This document shows, in pieces, positions 1 to 9,706 of a stretch of DNA of 64,000 nucleotides (positions are counted from its first letter, which is position 1; each line of letters opens with the position of its first letter). The notes beneath the pieces are model-generated. The model saw only the letters and a list, made by a program, of their open reading frames with translations, searched no databases and was not told the origin of the DNA. The stretch covers positions 124,001 to 188,000 of the forward strand of contig JAJCXM010000003.1 in assembly GCA_029263455.1 (NCBI GenBank), read 5' to 3'. The position numbers were made by a program, and so were the translations under genes. The DNA comes from Holophagae bacterium. GTDB lineage: Bacteria; Acidobacteriota; Holophagae; Acanthopleuribacterales; Acanthopleuribacteraceae.

Positions 1-2
1 AT

Positions 3-71
3 AATGCGATTCGAGCAGGCACTGATAAAGAACACGAGCTACAATGGCCCTCACATATCTCGCGAGGTTAA
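3..71 (+). CDS. Possible 3' end of an upstream gene (partial)
   Basis: The window opens inside something that may be coding. The frame starting at base 3 is open to a TAA at 69-71 and has a fair share of G-first codons. The frame starting at base 1 is also open, to a TGA at 76-78 that would overlap the TTG start of the next gene, the same TTGA junction seen at the next gene boundary. The two frames cannot be separated from so few bases, and neither tail is recognisable. Confidence 0.25.
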   Translation, partial: NAIRAGTDKEHELQWPSHISRG

Positions 72-74
72 TCG

Positions 75-1715
75 TTGAACTGGGGAAATCCAACACATCA
101 GGTAGAGAATCAACCGCAACCGCCTGGCGAACAGAACCTGTGGCTGGACGACCCAATACTTCGGAACTTGGTCGCGAGTAGCGACGCACAGTGGATACAA
201 AATGAGGCCAAACAATTTGGCGCCCTAATGGGTCATCCCAAAACCACTTTTTTAGCGAGCGAAGCCAATCGTTTTCCGCCCGAACTTCACACCCACGATA
301 AATATGGCCATCGAATCGACGAGGTGACCACCCATCCATCTTGGCACGAGCTCATGGCCATCGCCGTTGAAAACAAACTGCATAACCTGCCCTGGCTGCA
401 ATCAAGCACGGCCGGTCACCAAGCGAGAGCTGCGATGTTTTACCTATTCAATCAAGTTGAGAATGGCGTCGCCTGTCCCATGTCCATGACTTACGCTGCG
501 GTCCCTTCTTTGTGTCAAGAGCCAAACCTATATGAGACGTTGCGCCAGGGTTTAGATAGTCACATTTATGATCCGAGCTTTGTGCCGATGAAGCAAAAGA
601 AAGGCATATTGTTGGGTATGGCTATGACCGAAAAACAAGGTGGCTCCGATGTTCGCAGCAATACCACATTTGCCCAGCAACAAGCGGACGGTCATTTTCG
701 GCTAACTGGCCATAAATGGTTCTGTTCCGCGCCCATGTGCGACGGATTCTTAACGCTTGCCCAAACCGACGCAGGACTAACTTGCTTCTTTGTCCCTCGC
801 TGGGAACCCGATGGAACGCGTAACCGAATGCTTATCCAGCGACTCAAGAACAAATTAGGAAATCGTTCGAATGCCTCCAGCGAAATTGAGTATGACCAAG
901 CGTATGCTCAGTTGGTTGGTGATCAAGGTCGAGGTATCGCGGTAATTCTCAATATGGTCTCGCATACAAGACTAGACTGTGTGGTTGGGTCGGTGGGCAT
1001 GATGCGTGCTGGCATTCGACTTGCTTTTCAGCATGTCTCAGGACGCAGTGCATTCGGCAAACGACTTATTGATCAACCTCTTATGCAACAGGTACTAAGT
1101 GACCTGGTAATTGAATGGGAAGCCTCGCTTAGATTTGCCTGGTTGATGGCGGGAACCTATGACAGTGAAGACGCCGAAACACGTGATTACGGGCGCCTAC
1201 TCACTGCGATTGGTAAGTTTTGGGTGTGCAAGCGCACGCCTGCTGTTGTCGCAGAAACATTAGAGTGTTTGGGAGGGGCCGGCTTCATCGAAGAGCACCA
1301 TCTCGCACGCTTTTACCGTGAAGCCCCGCTCAACTCGATTTGGGAAGGCAGTAGCAACGTGATTGCTTTGGACATCATCCGCACCTGCACTCGCCTGCCC
1401 GGTGTTCTTGAACAATTTATGTCGCAAATGCAGCGCACACAGGGAGAGAACAAAGGTTTCGATCGTGCTCTAGAATCGCTACCAGAGACCTACCGGTTGG
1501 CTGTCGCAGATCAAGCGTATGCGCGTCAATTCGCCTGCCTTTTGGCCCAGCTAATACAAGCTCAGCTCATGTTAGCTGAAGGCTCAACTTGTGTCGGTGA
1601 TGCCTTTATGACGACACGGTTTTCTCTCAATGAAACGTCGCCAGTTTTTGGTGCGCAAAGGATACCTAACACCGCAGCTATTCTGCGCTCAGCTTTCTCG
1701 GAGGAATTCGATTGA
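75..1715 (+). CDS. aidB: AidB-like acyl-CoA dehydrogenase family flavoprotein
   Basis: 546 residues, close to E. coli AidB (541). It belongs to the acyl-CoA dehydrogenase superfamily. The AidB-type signature GMAMTEKQGGSDVRSN appears here as LGMAMTEKQGGSDVRSN near residue 185, and the C-terminal block LGGAGFIEEHHLARFYREAP plus NSIWEGSSN near residue 425 is also AidB-like. AidB proteins bind FAD and are tied to the response to DNA alkylation; the physiological substrate is unsettled, so a plain acyl-CoA dehydrogenase role is possible. The start is TTG at 75 with GAGG about 8 bases upstream. The stop overlaps the TTG start of selU (TTGA), so the two are translationally coupled. Confidence 0.82.
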   Translation: MNWGNPTHQVENQPQPPGEQNLWLDDPILRNLVASSDAQWIQNEAKQFGALMGHPKTTFLASEANRFPPELHTHDKYGHRIDEVTTHPSWHELMAIAVENKLHNLPWLQSSTAGHQARAAMFYLFNQVENGVACPMSMTYAAVPSLCQEPNLYETLRQGLDSHIYDPSFVPMKQKKGILLGMAMTEKQGGSDVRSNTTFAQQQADGHFRLTGHKWFCSAPMCDGFLTLAQTDAGLTCFFVPRWEPDGTRNRMLIQRLKNKLGNRSNASSEIEYDQAYAQLVGDQGRGIAVILNMVSHTRLDCVVGSVGMMRAGIRLAFQHVSGRSAFGKRLIDQPLMQQVLSDLVIEWEASLRFAWLMAGTYDSEDAETRDYGRLLTAIGKFWVCKRTPAVVAETLECLGGAGFIEEHHLARFYREAPLNSIWEGSSNVIALDIIRTCTRLPGVLEQFMSQMQRTQGENKGFDRALESLPETYRLAVADQAYARQFACLLAQLIQAQLMLAEGSTCVGDAFMTTRFSLNETSPVFGAQRIPNTAAILRSAFSEEFD

Positions 1716-2770
1716 AACCTTATTACCCTCCGATTGACGCCGACCAGGCTCTAAAACAGCTCGAGACTAATTTTGATTCATTCAGTTGGCTAGACGTTCG
1801 TTCAGAGAAAGAGTTTGAGGCAGGTGAAGTACCTGGTTTCAGCAATGTACCCATCTTAACAACACGTGAACGTCACGAGGTGGGTATCTGTTTTAAGGCC
1901 AAAGGTCAACAGGAAGCGATCGACCTTGGCCAAAAGATCGTCGCACCGTTTCGACAGAGCCGTGTCGAAAACTGGCTGAAGCTAGCTCAAGGACGCCCTA
2001 TCCGCGTGGCATGTTGGCGTGGAGGATTACGTTCCAAAATTGCCGTTCAATGGTTGAACGAATCCGGCGCAGACGTCTGCCGCATCGCTGGTGGCTATAA
2101 AGCCATTCGCCGACTGCTCTTGAACCGTCTTTCAGAACTTCCCACAATCATTGTCATTGGCGGCTTGACTGGCTCAGGCAAGACCGAACTTCTGCATCAA
2201 ACAAGCGCCAGTATCGATTTAGAGGCGCTTGCCAATCATCGAGGAAGTTCTTTTGGTAAGCAGCCATCTAATCAGCCAAGCCAATGTACATTTGAAAACA
2301 AACTCCTCATGCAATTAGCGGGCAAGCAAAAGCAAGTCTTCATCGAGGACGAGAGTCCAAGAATTGGGCGCGTTCAACTTCCAAACGAAATTATTTCAGG
2401 GCTTCGTCGCTCAGTCGTTGTTTGGCTAGACGCGCCGGTTAATGAGCGTATTGAAAGAATATTCACAGAATACGTAGCCAAACCAACTCAGGTCAGTGGC
2501 AGCGTTGATACTCATTTACAGTTACGTGCCAACTTGTTACATATACGTGAGCAGCTCGGTGGTCTCAGATATTGCGAAATACGTGACCTAATGGATCAGG
2601 CATTTGCCGCCGAACTCAATGTCGACAGTCATCGTGGCTGGATCGAACGCTTACTAAAAGAATATTATGATCCACGTTATCAATATTCGTTCGAGCGCCA
2701 CCAACGTAAGGTGGTATTTCAAGGAGATTTGAATTCATGTCAGCAATGGATACGAAACCAACACGACTGA
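1712..2770 (+). CDS. selU: tRNA 2-selenouridine synthase (SelU/MnmH)
   Basis: 352 residues. An N-terminal rhodanese domain carries the reactive cysteine at Cys101 in the motif ACWRGGLRS. A C-terminal P-loop domain follows, with GGLTGSGKT at residues 150-158. This two-domain layout is diagnostic for the enzyme that replaces sulfur with selenium in wobble 2-thiouridine of Lys, Glu and Gln tRNAs, through a geranylated intermediate and with selenophosphate as donor. The start is TTG at 1712 with GGAGG upstream, inside the stop of the preceding gene. The next gene, selD, supplies selenophosphate and begins 34 bases before this stop, so donor synthesis and use are coupled. Confidence 0.95.
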   Translation: MKPYYPPIDADQALKQLETNFDSFSWLDVRSEKEFEAGEVPGFSNVPILTTRERHEVGICFKAKGQQEAIDLGQKIVAPFRQSRVENWLKLAQGRPIRVACWRGGLRSKIAVQWLNESGADVCRIAGGYKAIRRLLLNRLSELPTIIVIGGLTGSGKTELLHQTSASIDLEALANHRGSSFGKQPSNQPSQCTFENKLLMQLAGKQKQVFIEDESPRIGRVQLPNEIISGLRRSVVVWLDAPVNERIERIFTEYVAKPTQVSGSVDTHLQLRANLLHIREQLGGLRYCEIRDLMDQAFAAELNVDSHRGWIERLLKEYYDPRYQYSFERHQRKVVFQGDLNSCQQWIRNQHD

Positions 2771-3783
2771 CCCAGATGGTAAAGAAAGGTGGCTGCGCAG
2801 CCAAGCTGCCTGCTTCAACTCTACGACACGTTTTGGCCGCACTTAAATTAAATAGTCCAAAAGAATTGATTGTGGGCAGCCAAACATTTGATGACGCAGC
2901 CTTATTCGATTTGGGAGATGGACGGACGCTTATCCAAACGGTCGATTTTTTTACCCCGATCGTTGATGACCCCTATGATTTTGGTGCAATAGCGGCCGCA
3001 AACGCGCTAAGTGACGTGTTCGCCATGGGTGGCACAGCTTCGACAGCGCTGACAATACTGGGATTCCCGGCAGCCACATTAGATGTATCCCTAATTGAAC
3101 CCTTAATGACTGGCGCATTAGATCGTATTCATGCGGCAGGCGCGTGCCTTGCTGGCGGACACAGCATTGAGAATGACGCTCTTCTATTAGGATTTTCTGT
3201 GGCCGGCTTCGTGAATCGCGATCAAGCATGGCTAAACTCAGGTGCCCGGCCCGGTGACCATCTCATTCTGACTAAAGGCATAGGTACCGGGACAATTACC
3301 TCAGCATTGAAATTGGATAAGGCCCAGGACGATTGGGTGCACGGCGCCGTAAAGAGCATGACGCTATTGAATGCGAGCGCCGATCTGCTAGTAGGACTCA
3401 ATATTCACAGCGCCACGGACATTACCGGATTCTCATTGGCCGGCCATGCCATGCAAATGGCGAACGCCAGCCAAGTTTCGTTGGAAATTGACACATCTGC
3501 CGTGCCTGTATTGGCAGGTGCTTTGGCCTGCATTGGCGCAGGCGTCCTCAATCGCGCGCATCATACAAATCTTGATTATGTACGCAATCATGTTGATCTT
3601 AGCCAGATAGACGATGCAACGAAATGGCTTATGGTCGATCCGCAAACTTCTGGTGGCTTATTGTTCGCGGTCGCTGCTGACATCTCGCAGCAAGTGGTTG
3701 ATCGGTTGCAACCCAGATTTCCAGACGTGAAAATGATTGGTGTGGTTGAACCCGCGGATTCGACGTCAGTTCGGTTTCGCTGA
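2737..3783 (+). CDS. selD: Selenide, water dikinase (selenophosphate synthetase)
   Basis: 348 residues, the usual SelD length. It makes selenophosphate from selenide and ATP. The N-terminal active-site segment KKGGCAAKL has Cys20 and Lys23 at the positions of E. coli Cys17 and Lys20; the residue is Cys, not selenocysteine. The ATP-binding region DDAALFDLGDGRTLIQTVDFFTPIVDDPYDFG (around residues 48-80, abbreviated here to its core) is conserved, as is the C-terminal DPQTSGGLL. ATG at 2737 has AAGGAG about 10 bases upstream. No selA, selB or tRNA-Sec is in the window, so the visible use of selenophosphate is SelU-dependent tRNA modification. Confidence 0.96.
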   Translation: MSAMDTKPTRLTQMVKKGGCAAKLPASTLRHVLAALKLNSPKELIVGSQTFDDAALFDLGDGRTLIQTVDFFTPIVDDPYDFGAIAAANALSDVFAMGGTASTALTILGFPAATLDVSLIEPLMTGALDRIHAAGACLAGGHSIENDALLLGFSVAGFVNRDQAWLNSGARPGDHLILTKGIGTGTITSALKLDKAQDDWVHGAVKSMTLLNASADLLVGLNIHSATDITGFSLAGHAMQMANASQVSLEIDTSAVPVLAGALACIGAGVLNRAHHTNLDYVRNHVDLSQIDDATKWLMVDPQTSGGLLFAVAADISQQVVDRLQPRFPDVKMIGVVEPADSTSVRFR

Positions 3784-4172
3784 TGTCAAAGAGAAAAGGT
3801 CAAAAGCCATCAAAAATGAAGGTAGACCAACTGCAGGAACTCAGCCACAACCCATTTGCCAGCTTATCAAATCAGATTGAGGTTACGGCCCAAAAGCCGG
3901 CTGAAACACGCCAGCCAGCCCAGGTCCAGAAAGAACAAGAGCATCCCAATTCAGTCTCAATTTATGTCCGCTTTGAGAAACGTAAGAATGGCAAGCTGGT
4001 AACGTGTCTCCGTCAATTCCAAGGTGATCAAATGGCACTGTTAAAGCAATTGCGCAAGAAACTAGCCACCGGTGGCACCATTGAAGATCGCGTGATTATT
4101 ATTCAGGGTAATCATGTCACGCGAGTCATTGAAATGTTAAAAGAACAAGGGTACCGAACTCGCGGGTCTTAA
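3783..4172 (+). CDS. SUI1/YciH-family translation factor-like protein
   Basis: 129 residues. A basic, disordered N-terminal tail of about 55 residues precedes a SUI1-type domain (about 58-129). Its recognisable parts are VRFEKRKNGKLVTCLRQF, the KLATGGTIEDRVIIIQG core (TGGT followed by the IQG-N-H strand) and a final helix. The family includes eukaryotic eIF1 and bacterial YciH, which acts on start-codon fidelity or represses initiation under stress. ATG at 3783 overlaps the selD stop (TGATG), so it is the last gene of the coupled operon. It ends three bases before the convergent kinase gene. The family is clear; the role in this operon is inference. Confidence 0.85.
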   Translation: MSKRKGQKPSKMKVDQLQELSHNPFASLSNQIEVTAQKPAETRQPAQVQKEQEHPNSVSIYVRFEKRKNGKLVTCLRQFQGDQMALLKQLRKKLATGGTIEDRVIIIQGNHVTRVIEMLKEQGYRTRGS

Positions 4173-4175
4173 AAG

Positions 4176-7100
4176 CTACTTTTGTCGTTCTAACTGTCTG
4201 ATCCGTTTGCCTGCTTCTTTTTGCCAATGTGGGATCAAAGCCTGGTTCGAAACGCGATGTATTTGTTGCCAATATCTCAATTCATTGTCTCGATCTCCCA
4301 ATTCGGCCCATTGATTGGCGCCACGGACATAATTTTCAATAGCTAGATCGTCGTTTGACATGTCTTCGTATTGAAGCGCCAATTTATACAGTGATAGGGC
4401 TGCGAATTTCATTTCGTCGATCCTGAGCCACAAATCAATGGCCTTATTTAGTTCAGCCACTGCTTCCAAGCCATTATCTTGGCGGGCAAAACACTGCGAG
4501 AGTAATTCTCTAGAAACGGCGACCTTTCTCCATTGTTGGCAGGCTTCATAATTAGAAATGGCCTCAGTTAGCTTAGCGATGGATTGCGACAGATCACCCG
4601 ACGCCCGATGCAACCCAGCTTCTTGATACAGAACATCGGCAAGTTGGTTTTGGTATTGTTGACGTGTCAGCAATTCTGATTCACCTTCAATTAAGTCGTG
4701 ATAACTCCGAGAAGCAAGTGCGTACAAACCCAAATCGAAATAGAGAGGAGCCAAAATCGACACACATTCTAGCCAAGCAGTATCGTTGTTTTGAGAACGA
4801 AATAGCGAAGCAGCCATTTCTATTTCTTGTCGCGCTTTGACAACATCCGTGTCAGAAAGCGCCTTTATTCCCCAAATACGGTGTGCCCATGCTTGATCGA
4901 TGGCGGTCCAACTGCCTTGAATCCGAGAAAACGGAGCGAGCGCTTGTTCCGCCTCTAAATGATTGCCTCTTATCATATGAGATTGAGCTTCAATTACAGA
5001 TTTTTGCGCCTGAAACGTCTCCTCAAGCGTCCGGCAGGCTTGTAGCTCGTTGACCAATTCGTGTATCTCCTGCCATCGACTTTGTTCTTGGTAAAAACGC
5101 GCCAAATCGAGTCGGACACGACAGGCGGACTCATTTTCGCCACTCTTGGAGTAACGAAGGATTGACGTCGCCAAATAGGATTCCTGGCTGGAATTTCCGG
5201 AGTATCGCGCGCATTTGGCCAAAAAGTGGGCTGCCTTTGCCATCTCATGATCATCGCTATTGGCGTCATCGTAAACACTTAGCGCAAGCCTTTCGCCTTC
5301 GGCGTTTTTTCCGAGATCCAGCTTAACCTCGGCTAAAACTAACTTTCCTAACCGCTGTTCAGTGCGGTTTTTCTCTTGCCAGATATGTAACGCCAGCATC
5401 AATTCTTGCTCACTCTCATGCAATCGATTCAAGTCGAACAAAACGATGCCGATATTATGCCGCGTGCGCGCCTCTCCGATAAGATCACCCGCTTGCTGAT
5501 AGGCCGAAAGGCCTTGAGCAAATAATTTCAATGCTTGTTCGGGGTCGCGCAATGCAATAAAGGCCTGAGCTTCGTCTGAAATCGCGCCTGCCGTCAAGAG
5601 CTGGCGGGTTGGCGTTGCTAGACTCGGAGTTGAACTCTGCTGTGGTTCTGCGATGCTTGCGTTAGGAAATTTGTCGGTTAATTGCGCCAATATTTCGATT
5701 GTATTCTGATCAACCGATGACGTTCCAGACGTCCGGAAAAGCGATTGGAATGAACGAACCAATGCCGAAAATTCGTCAATTATGTCTACATAACGATCGA
5801 ATTCCTGCTTTGCCAACGAGTCAGGTACGAGAGACATCGAGCGATCGAGAGAAGCCAAAGCCAACGATTGCTCGCCTGCCGCTGCCTGAGCCAAAGCGAG
5901 CCATAAATGTATCTTGGGTTCTTCGTTCTGTTCTGCGGCTGCCCGATTAAGAACGTCAATTGCACGGGTAATTTCCATTGACCACAAAGCTCGACGCCCT
6001 TCTTCAAATAGGACTAGGCTCTCCTCGTGTCCGGGCTGCATTAACTGGAAATCTTCGATATTGGGTGGCAGTCGGTGATTTGCCTTGGAAAAAGCTATCA
6101 CCGCGTCATTAATCAAAATAGCGAGATCATCAGCATTCTGCTCGAAAGCGAAGGCGTACCTACCGCGCTCAGATTCCATCGCCCTTAACTCAAAATGGTA
6201 TTTAGGAGAGGTTTTTCTCACATCTAAATTGGCGCTGAACGACCAACTTGCTCCGACTTGTTTAGCAATTATTTGTTGTAGTTTAAGTGTTGGCTGACTG
6301 TTGAGTTCAAAACCACTCTCCAGATAAGCACGTTCAAGCCGTTCCTCTGAAACCATTGAAGATTCTTCAATCTTTGCTAGCGACTCGGATAGCCGTGTTG
6401 TCGCCCATCGTGCAAGCCATGTTCGATCATCGTCACCAAGATTGACCAACACTGGTGTCAATGACATGACCAACGGCTCAGCATTCTTAACTGCTGGCGC
6501 ATTAGCGATCGTGACACGTTCATTCGTGTCTTTGAAAAAGAACACCGCCAAACTTGATAGCGCAAGGAAAAGACCTGTAGCTAGCCATAGCTTAACTGGC
6601 AGGACCCTTTCTTCAGACAGCTGCACAAGCAACGATTCCGCAGACTGGAATCGATCGGATTGTTGACGTTTGAGGCATTTTAAGATGACACGATTACTTT
6701 GGCGTGAAAGATCAGGGCGCTTACGGATGGGCGCAACGGGGTCGTGCACCAGTCTCATGAGCGCGGTCTGGATCATATTCTCGGCAATGAAAGGAACTTG
6801 GCCGGTTACCAACTGATAAAAAACGCAGCCTAATGCATAGATATCGGTCGTGCGGTTAAGAGCTCCACCGTCAACCTGTTCAGGTGCCATAAATGCTGGG
6901 GTTCCCACAAACTGGTCCATGCCGCCTACGGTCGTGAAAAAATGGCCATCGGCTTGAATCGTACGCGCTAAGCCGAAGTCAGTTACAACGGCTCTCAATC
7001 CTTGCTCCTCTGGAACCATCAACACGTTAGCGCTCTTAAGGTCTCCGTGAATAACGCCTGCATCATGCGCTGCGGCTAAGCCACTCGCTATTTGCGCCAC

Positions 7101-7547
7101 GATGTCTTTTGCCTCGTTTTCTTCTAGAACGCCTCGGTCAGCGATCAATTGCTCGAGTGATTGTCCTAACAATAACTCCATGGTCAGAAAAGTGACATCG
7201 CCTCCAAACCAACCCCTATCTAGTCGTGGCTCTAAGTCATGAAAGCCAACATCAAAAATACGGCACACATTGGGATGAGTAACCCTGCGAGCCAACTGAA
7301 TTTCTCGCTTAAATCGTTCCACATGTTTGGGATTATTAGCCGTATCAACCCGGATTGCCTTTAAAGCAATATGGTCGTTTAATTGTTGGTCCAACGCCTC
7401 GTATACAACACCCATGGCGCCATGATTTATATAGCGAATAATCAAATAGCGAGAGGCAATGACGTCGCCTGGATGGAACAAGGCAATTCTATGGCGGCCT
7501 TCTAGATTCACATTACCCGTCGCCGACACTTCGAACTCCGTTTTCAC
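4176..7547 (-). CDS. Transmembrane Ser/Thr protein kinase with C-terminal TPR array
   Basis: 1123 residues. A Hanks-type kinase domain occupies about residues 32-310: glycine-rich loop GAMGVVYEA, Lys63, Glu82, catalytic loop HGDLKSAN (Asp169, Asn174), DFG at 190-192 and APE at 221-223. The catalytic Asp is preceded by Gly rather than Arg (HGD, not HRD), suggesting control that does not depend on an activation-loop phosphate. One membrane helix (about 319-338) follows. The remaining 780 residues, probably periplasmic, are rich in tetratricopeptide-like helical pairs in the last 500. The start is GTG at 7547; the nearest upstream in-frame stop is seven codons away and no strong ribosome site is seen. 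The four minus-strand genes upstream probably belong to the same pathway. Confidence 0.9.
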   Translation of the reverse strand: MKTEFEVSATGNVNLEGRHRIALFHPGDVIASRYLIIRYINHGAMGVVYEALDQQLNDHIALKAIRVDTANNPKHVERFKREIQLARRVTHPNVCRIFDVGFHDLEPRLDRGWFGGDVTFLTMELLLGQSLEQLIADRGVLEENEAKDIVAQIASGLAAAHDAGVIHGDLKSANVLMVPEEQGLRAVVTDFGLARTIQADGHFFTTVGGMDQFVGTPAFMAPEQVDGGALNRTTDIYALGCVFYQLVTGQVPFIAENMIQTALMRLVHDPVAPIRKRPDLSRQSNRVILKCLKRQQSDRFQSAESLLVQLSEERVLPVKLWLATGLFLALSSLAVFFFKDTNERVTIANAPAVKNAEPLVMSLTPVLVNLGDDDRTWLARWATTRLSESLAKIEESSMVSEERLERAYLESGFELNSQPTLKLQQIIAKQVGASWSFSANLDVRKTSPKYHFELRAMESERGRYAFAFEQNADDLAILINDAVIAFSKANHRLPPNIEDFQLMQPGHEESLVLFEEGRRALWSMEITRAIDVLNRAAAEQNEEPKIHLWLALAQAAAGEQSLALASLDRSMSLVPDSLAKQEFDRYVDIIDEFSALVRSFQSLFRTSGTSSVDQNTIEILAQLTDKFPNASIAEPQQSSTPSLATPTRQLLTAGAISDEAQAFIALRDPEQALKLFAQGLSAYQQAGDLIGEARTRHNIGIVLFDLNRLHESEQELMLALHIWQEKNRTEQRLGKLVLAEVKLDLGKNAEGERLALSVYDDANSDDHEMAKAAHFLAKCARYSGNSSQESYLATSILRYSKSGENESACRVRLDLARFYQEQSRWQEIHELVNELQACRTLEETFQAQKSVIEAQSHMIRGNHLEAEQALAPFSRIQGSWTAIDQAWAHRIWGIKALSDTDVVKARQEIEMAASLFRSQNNDTAWLECVSILAPLYFDLGLYALASRSYHDLIEGESELLTRQQYQNQLADVLYQEAGLHRASGDLSQSIAKLTEAISNYEACQQWRKVAVSRELLSQCFARQDNGLEAVAELNKAIDLWLRIDEMKFAALSLYKLALQYEDMSNDDLAIENYVRGANQWAELGDRDNELRYWQQIHRVSNQALIPHWQKEAGKRIRQLERQK

Positions 7548-7670
7548 AATCGAGCTGCAAGTCTAGTCATAAAACTTAGCTAAGCGCTCACTGGTGATTC
7601 TAACGGAAAAATACAAGATCGCACCCATTCAATCAGAATACGATAGCCTGACATCGACTGGCTGGCCGAT

Positions 7671-8423
7671 TCAACGAGATTTATCTTGCGTTAAACGGGC
7701 AATCAATCGTTTGGCATACACCGAAATTCTGGGATCCATTTTGAGGACATCAAGATCATGCTGACTTAAGCCTTTAAGCAGTGGCAGAATCGCGTAGTTG
7801 GGTGTCCTAGGATGAACGATCAACGCACGAGTAACATCCTTCAAGCGCGCCCATTTTGGGATCTGGGCCAAGGTGGCAAGAGCTGTTGTTGACGTCTTTG
7901 GGTACGAGGCTACAAACATCGCGTCCTCATAGGTGAAATAGTTGTGACGAAATGTTATTCGAAGAACCTGAGCTTCGTTTTGAGTGCGCAGAACTCTGAT
8001 CAAGGGTCTAACGGCTCGCCGTGCCAATGAGACACGTTCACCTAGCGTCATTCTTGGAAGACGTTCCTCAATGATTTGCACACCGCGATTCACCATCATG
8101 CCTGATAGCCTTGGTTGCCGCAGCACATTAAGTAAGTCACCCCACCTCAACGTGTTCATCATTGCCAAGGCAATGGCGGGCGGCGTTTTTACATGTTTAA
8201 CGATTGCCAGCCCAATATTGTAGTGTCTTCTCAGTTCGCGATTCTGATAAATCTCGCGAATCGCCTCCGTCTCAATGGCACGTGACCGAGATAAGAAAAT
8301 AACGACCCACTTACTGGTAAAAGACGGGTGATTGAGTAGTTTATCCCAGTCGGGTCGATCTTGTTCGTTTAGAAGCGCGACAACTTTTTCTTCGCTAACA
8401 AATGGCATGGGGATCGGCCTCAC
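7671..8423 (-). CDS. Conserved-looking alpha-helical repeat protein of unknown function
   Basis: 250 residues, not recognised with certainty. It is basic and almost wholly helical, without a signal peptide or membrane segment. Short repeated blocks such as LLNHPSFTSKW, VASYPKTSTTALATLAQ and ALIVHPRTPNYAILPLLKGL suggest HEAT-like or leucine-rich-variant helical repeats, so it may be a protein-binding scaffold. The GTG start at 8423 overlaps the TAG stop of the upstream DUF4388 gene (TAGTG). An ATG five codons downstream has GAGG at good spacing and could be the true start. Its place between a DUF4388 protein and a Ser/Thr kinase suggests a part in the same signalling locus. Confidence 0.75.
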   Translation of the reverse strand: MRPIPMPFVSEEKVVALLNEQDRPDWDKLLNHPSFTSKWVVIFLSRSRAIETEAIREIYQNRELRRHYNIGLAIVKHVKTPPAIALAMMNTLRWGDLLNVLRQPRLSGMMVNRGVQIIEERLPRMTLGERVSLARRAVRPLIRVLRTQNEAQVLRITFRHNYFTYEDAMFVASYPKTSTTALATLAQIPKWARLKDVTRALIVHPRTPNYAILPLLKGLSQHDLDVLKMDPRISVYAKRLIARLTQDKSR

Positions 8424-9706
8424 TACTCGTTATCAGGGTCGTCAACCTCCTCAGACTTGATTAGATAGGTTTTTGTAAAGGCCAACTCGCGCTTATCGCG
8501 TCCATCAAGGTCAGTACCACTCAAAATATAGGTTTGTTCTTCTGGACGTAAACGATAGCTGTAGCGGCGTTCTTTGGGATCAAGTAAGTCATCAACATCA
8601 AGAAACCCTCTCTCAACAAGAACGTCCAATGTGATGGGTAGCTTTGATTCATTCAGAAAATACAAATCTAACGCATTTACGATGCGATTGAGTTTGGCAC
8701 CTGATGTTGGCACAAAAAAATTAACCGACGGTCCCAATTCCAACGGTGATGGGAACAATCGATTGATTGGGTTCCAACTGGTTAACAAACCTATTAACGC
8801 GACCAGGCCAAGAACGGCGCCAGGAATCCATGTAGGTAGAGTTTTCTGGTCTTCAAACTCCTCAACATCCTCGTGAATGATGACATCACTGACCCTACGC
8901 ACCATGTCAACTTCTATGAGGTCATACACGGCTCGGCAGGTTTCGAACTCATTCAAACGACTTTGATCAATAATCTTTTGCACCGAAGCGGGTCGATCGA
9001 TGAGTTTCAGCACGATTTCTTGTTCATGGGAAAGATTGGGGAGTTTCTCATTTAGGTGAGCGTCTTGTTCGTCGGCCATTACGCCTTCGAGTAGGTCATC
9101 GAAACTACCAATGGGTCCCGATTGAAAACTTAAATCTTTATCGATGTTCAGTTTAATACGGCGTCCCATCTCCGTCCGTTCAACGGAAACATCAAAGCTA
9201 GGTATGACCCTTTCGATCATGGGCCACTCGTCAATCATGCGAATACCTTCCATCAAAAGGCTCTCCGCACTCATGGGACTGAAGTTCTCCTGGTCGTAAT
9301 CGATATATCTTTCTTGGCGAAAATGATAATCGCCATCTATCCACCTAAATAGGCGATAGATAATTTCGCTGACTTGCATCTGCAGCGAGTCTTTAAGGTC
9401 CTCTTTCTTGATGAACCCTTTCGAGATAAGCACTTGACCTAGTCGTTGCAGTGTCGAATTTTGAACTACAAGTGCTTGCTCCAATTCAGACTGAGATATG
9501 CGATTGGTCTTCACCAAAACGTGACCAAGTCGGTTTTCCAGCTTCTGATTGTCGGTATCGGCCCCCACAACCATGCCGTTAATAAACGAAATCGTGGCTA
9601 TTTCTTTGCCATTTCTCAGCGTCAAAACGCCCGTTTTTCGCTGAATGCCAATTAACTGAAAGATATCGGCGAGGGAAAAGTCCTTTAGGGTTCCTTCTAA
9701 TGCCAT
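8423..9706 (-). CDS. DUF4388 (PATAN-like) protein with MshEN-like repeats and a membrane anchor
   Basis: 427 residues. A DUF4388 domain occupies residues 1-55 (MALEGTLKDFSLADIFQLIG, then GVLTL and a FINGMVVGA strand). Two blocks of the type LGxxLVxxxxIxxxxLxxAL follow at about 60-115, as in the N-terminal domain of GspE/MshE-type proteins, some of which bind cyclic di-GMP. A winged-helix-like segment lies at about 222-272, a membrane helix at 293-310, and a 115-residue C-terminal part resembles a pseudopilin-like or small globular domain. The ATG directly follows the stop of the upstream gene, with GGGAGGA as ribosome site. The domain set fits an adaptor in a motility or signalling system; exact function unknown. 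Confidence 0.8.
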   Translation of the reverse strand: MALEGTLKDFSLADIFQLIGIQRKTGVLTLRNGKEIATISFINGMVVGADTDNQKLENRLGHVLVKTNRISQSELEQALVVQNSTLQRLGQVLISKGFIKKEDLKDSLQMQVSEIIYRLFRWIDGDYHFRQERYIDYDQENFSPMSAESLLMEGIRMIDEWPMIERVIPSFDVSVERTEMGRRIKLNIDKDLSFQSGPIGSFDDLLEGVMADEQDAHLNEKLPNLSHEQEIVLKLIDRPASVQKIIDQSRLNEFETCRAVYDLIEVDMVRRVSDVIIHEDVEEFEDQKTLPTWIPGAVLGLVALIGLLTSWNPINRLFPSPLELGPSVNFFVPTSGAKLNRIVNALDLYFLNESKLPITLDVLVERGFLDVDDLLDPKERRYSYRLRPEEQTYILSGTDLDGRDKRELAFTKTYLIKSEEVDDPDNE

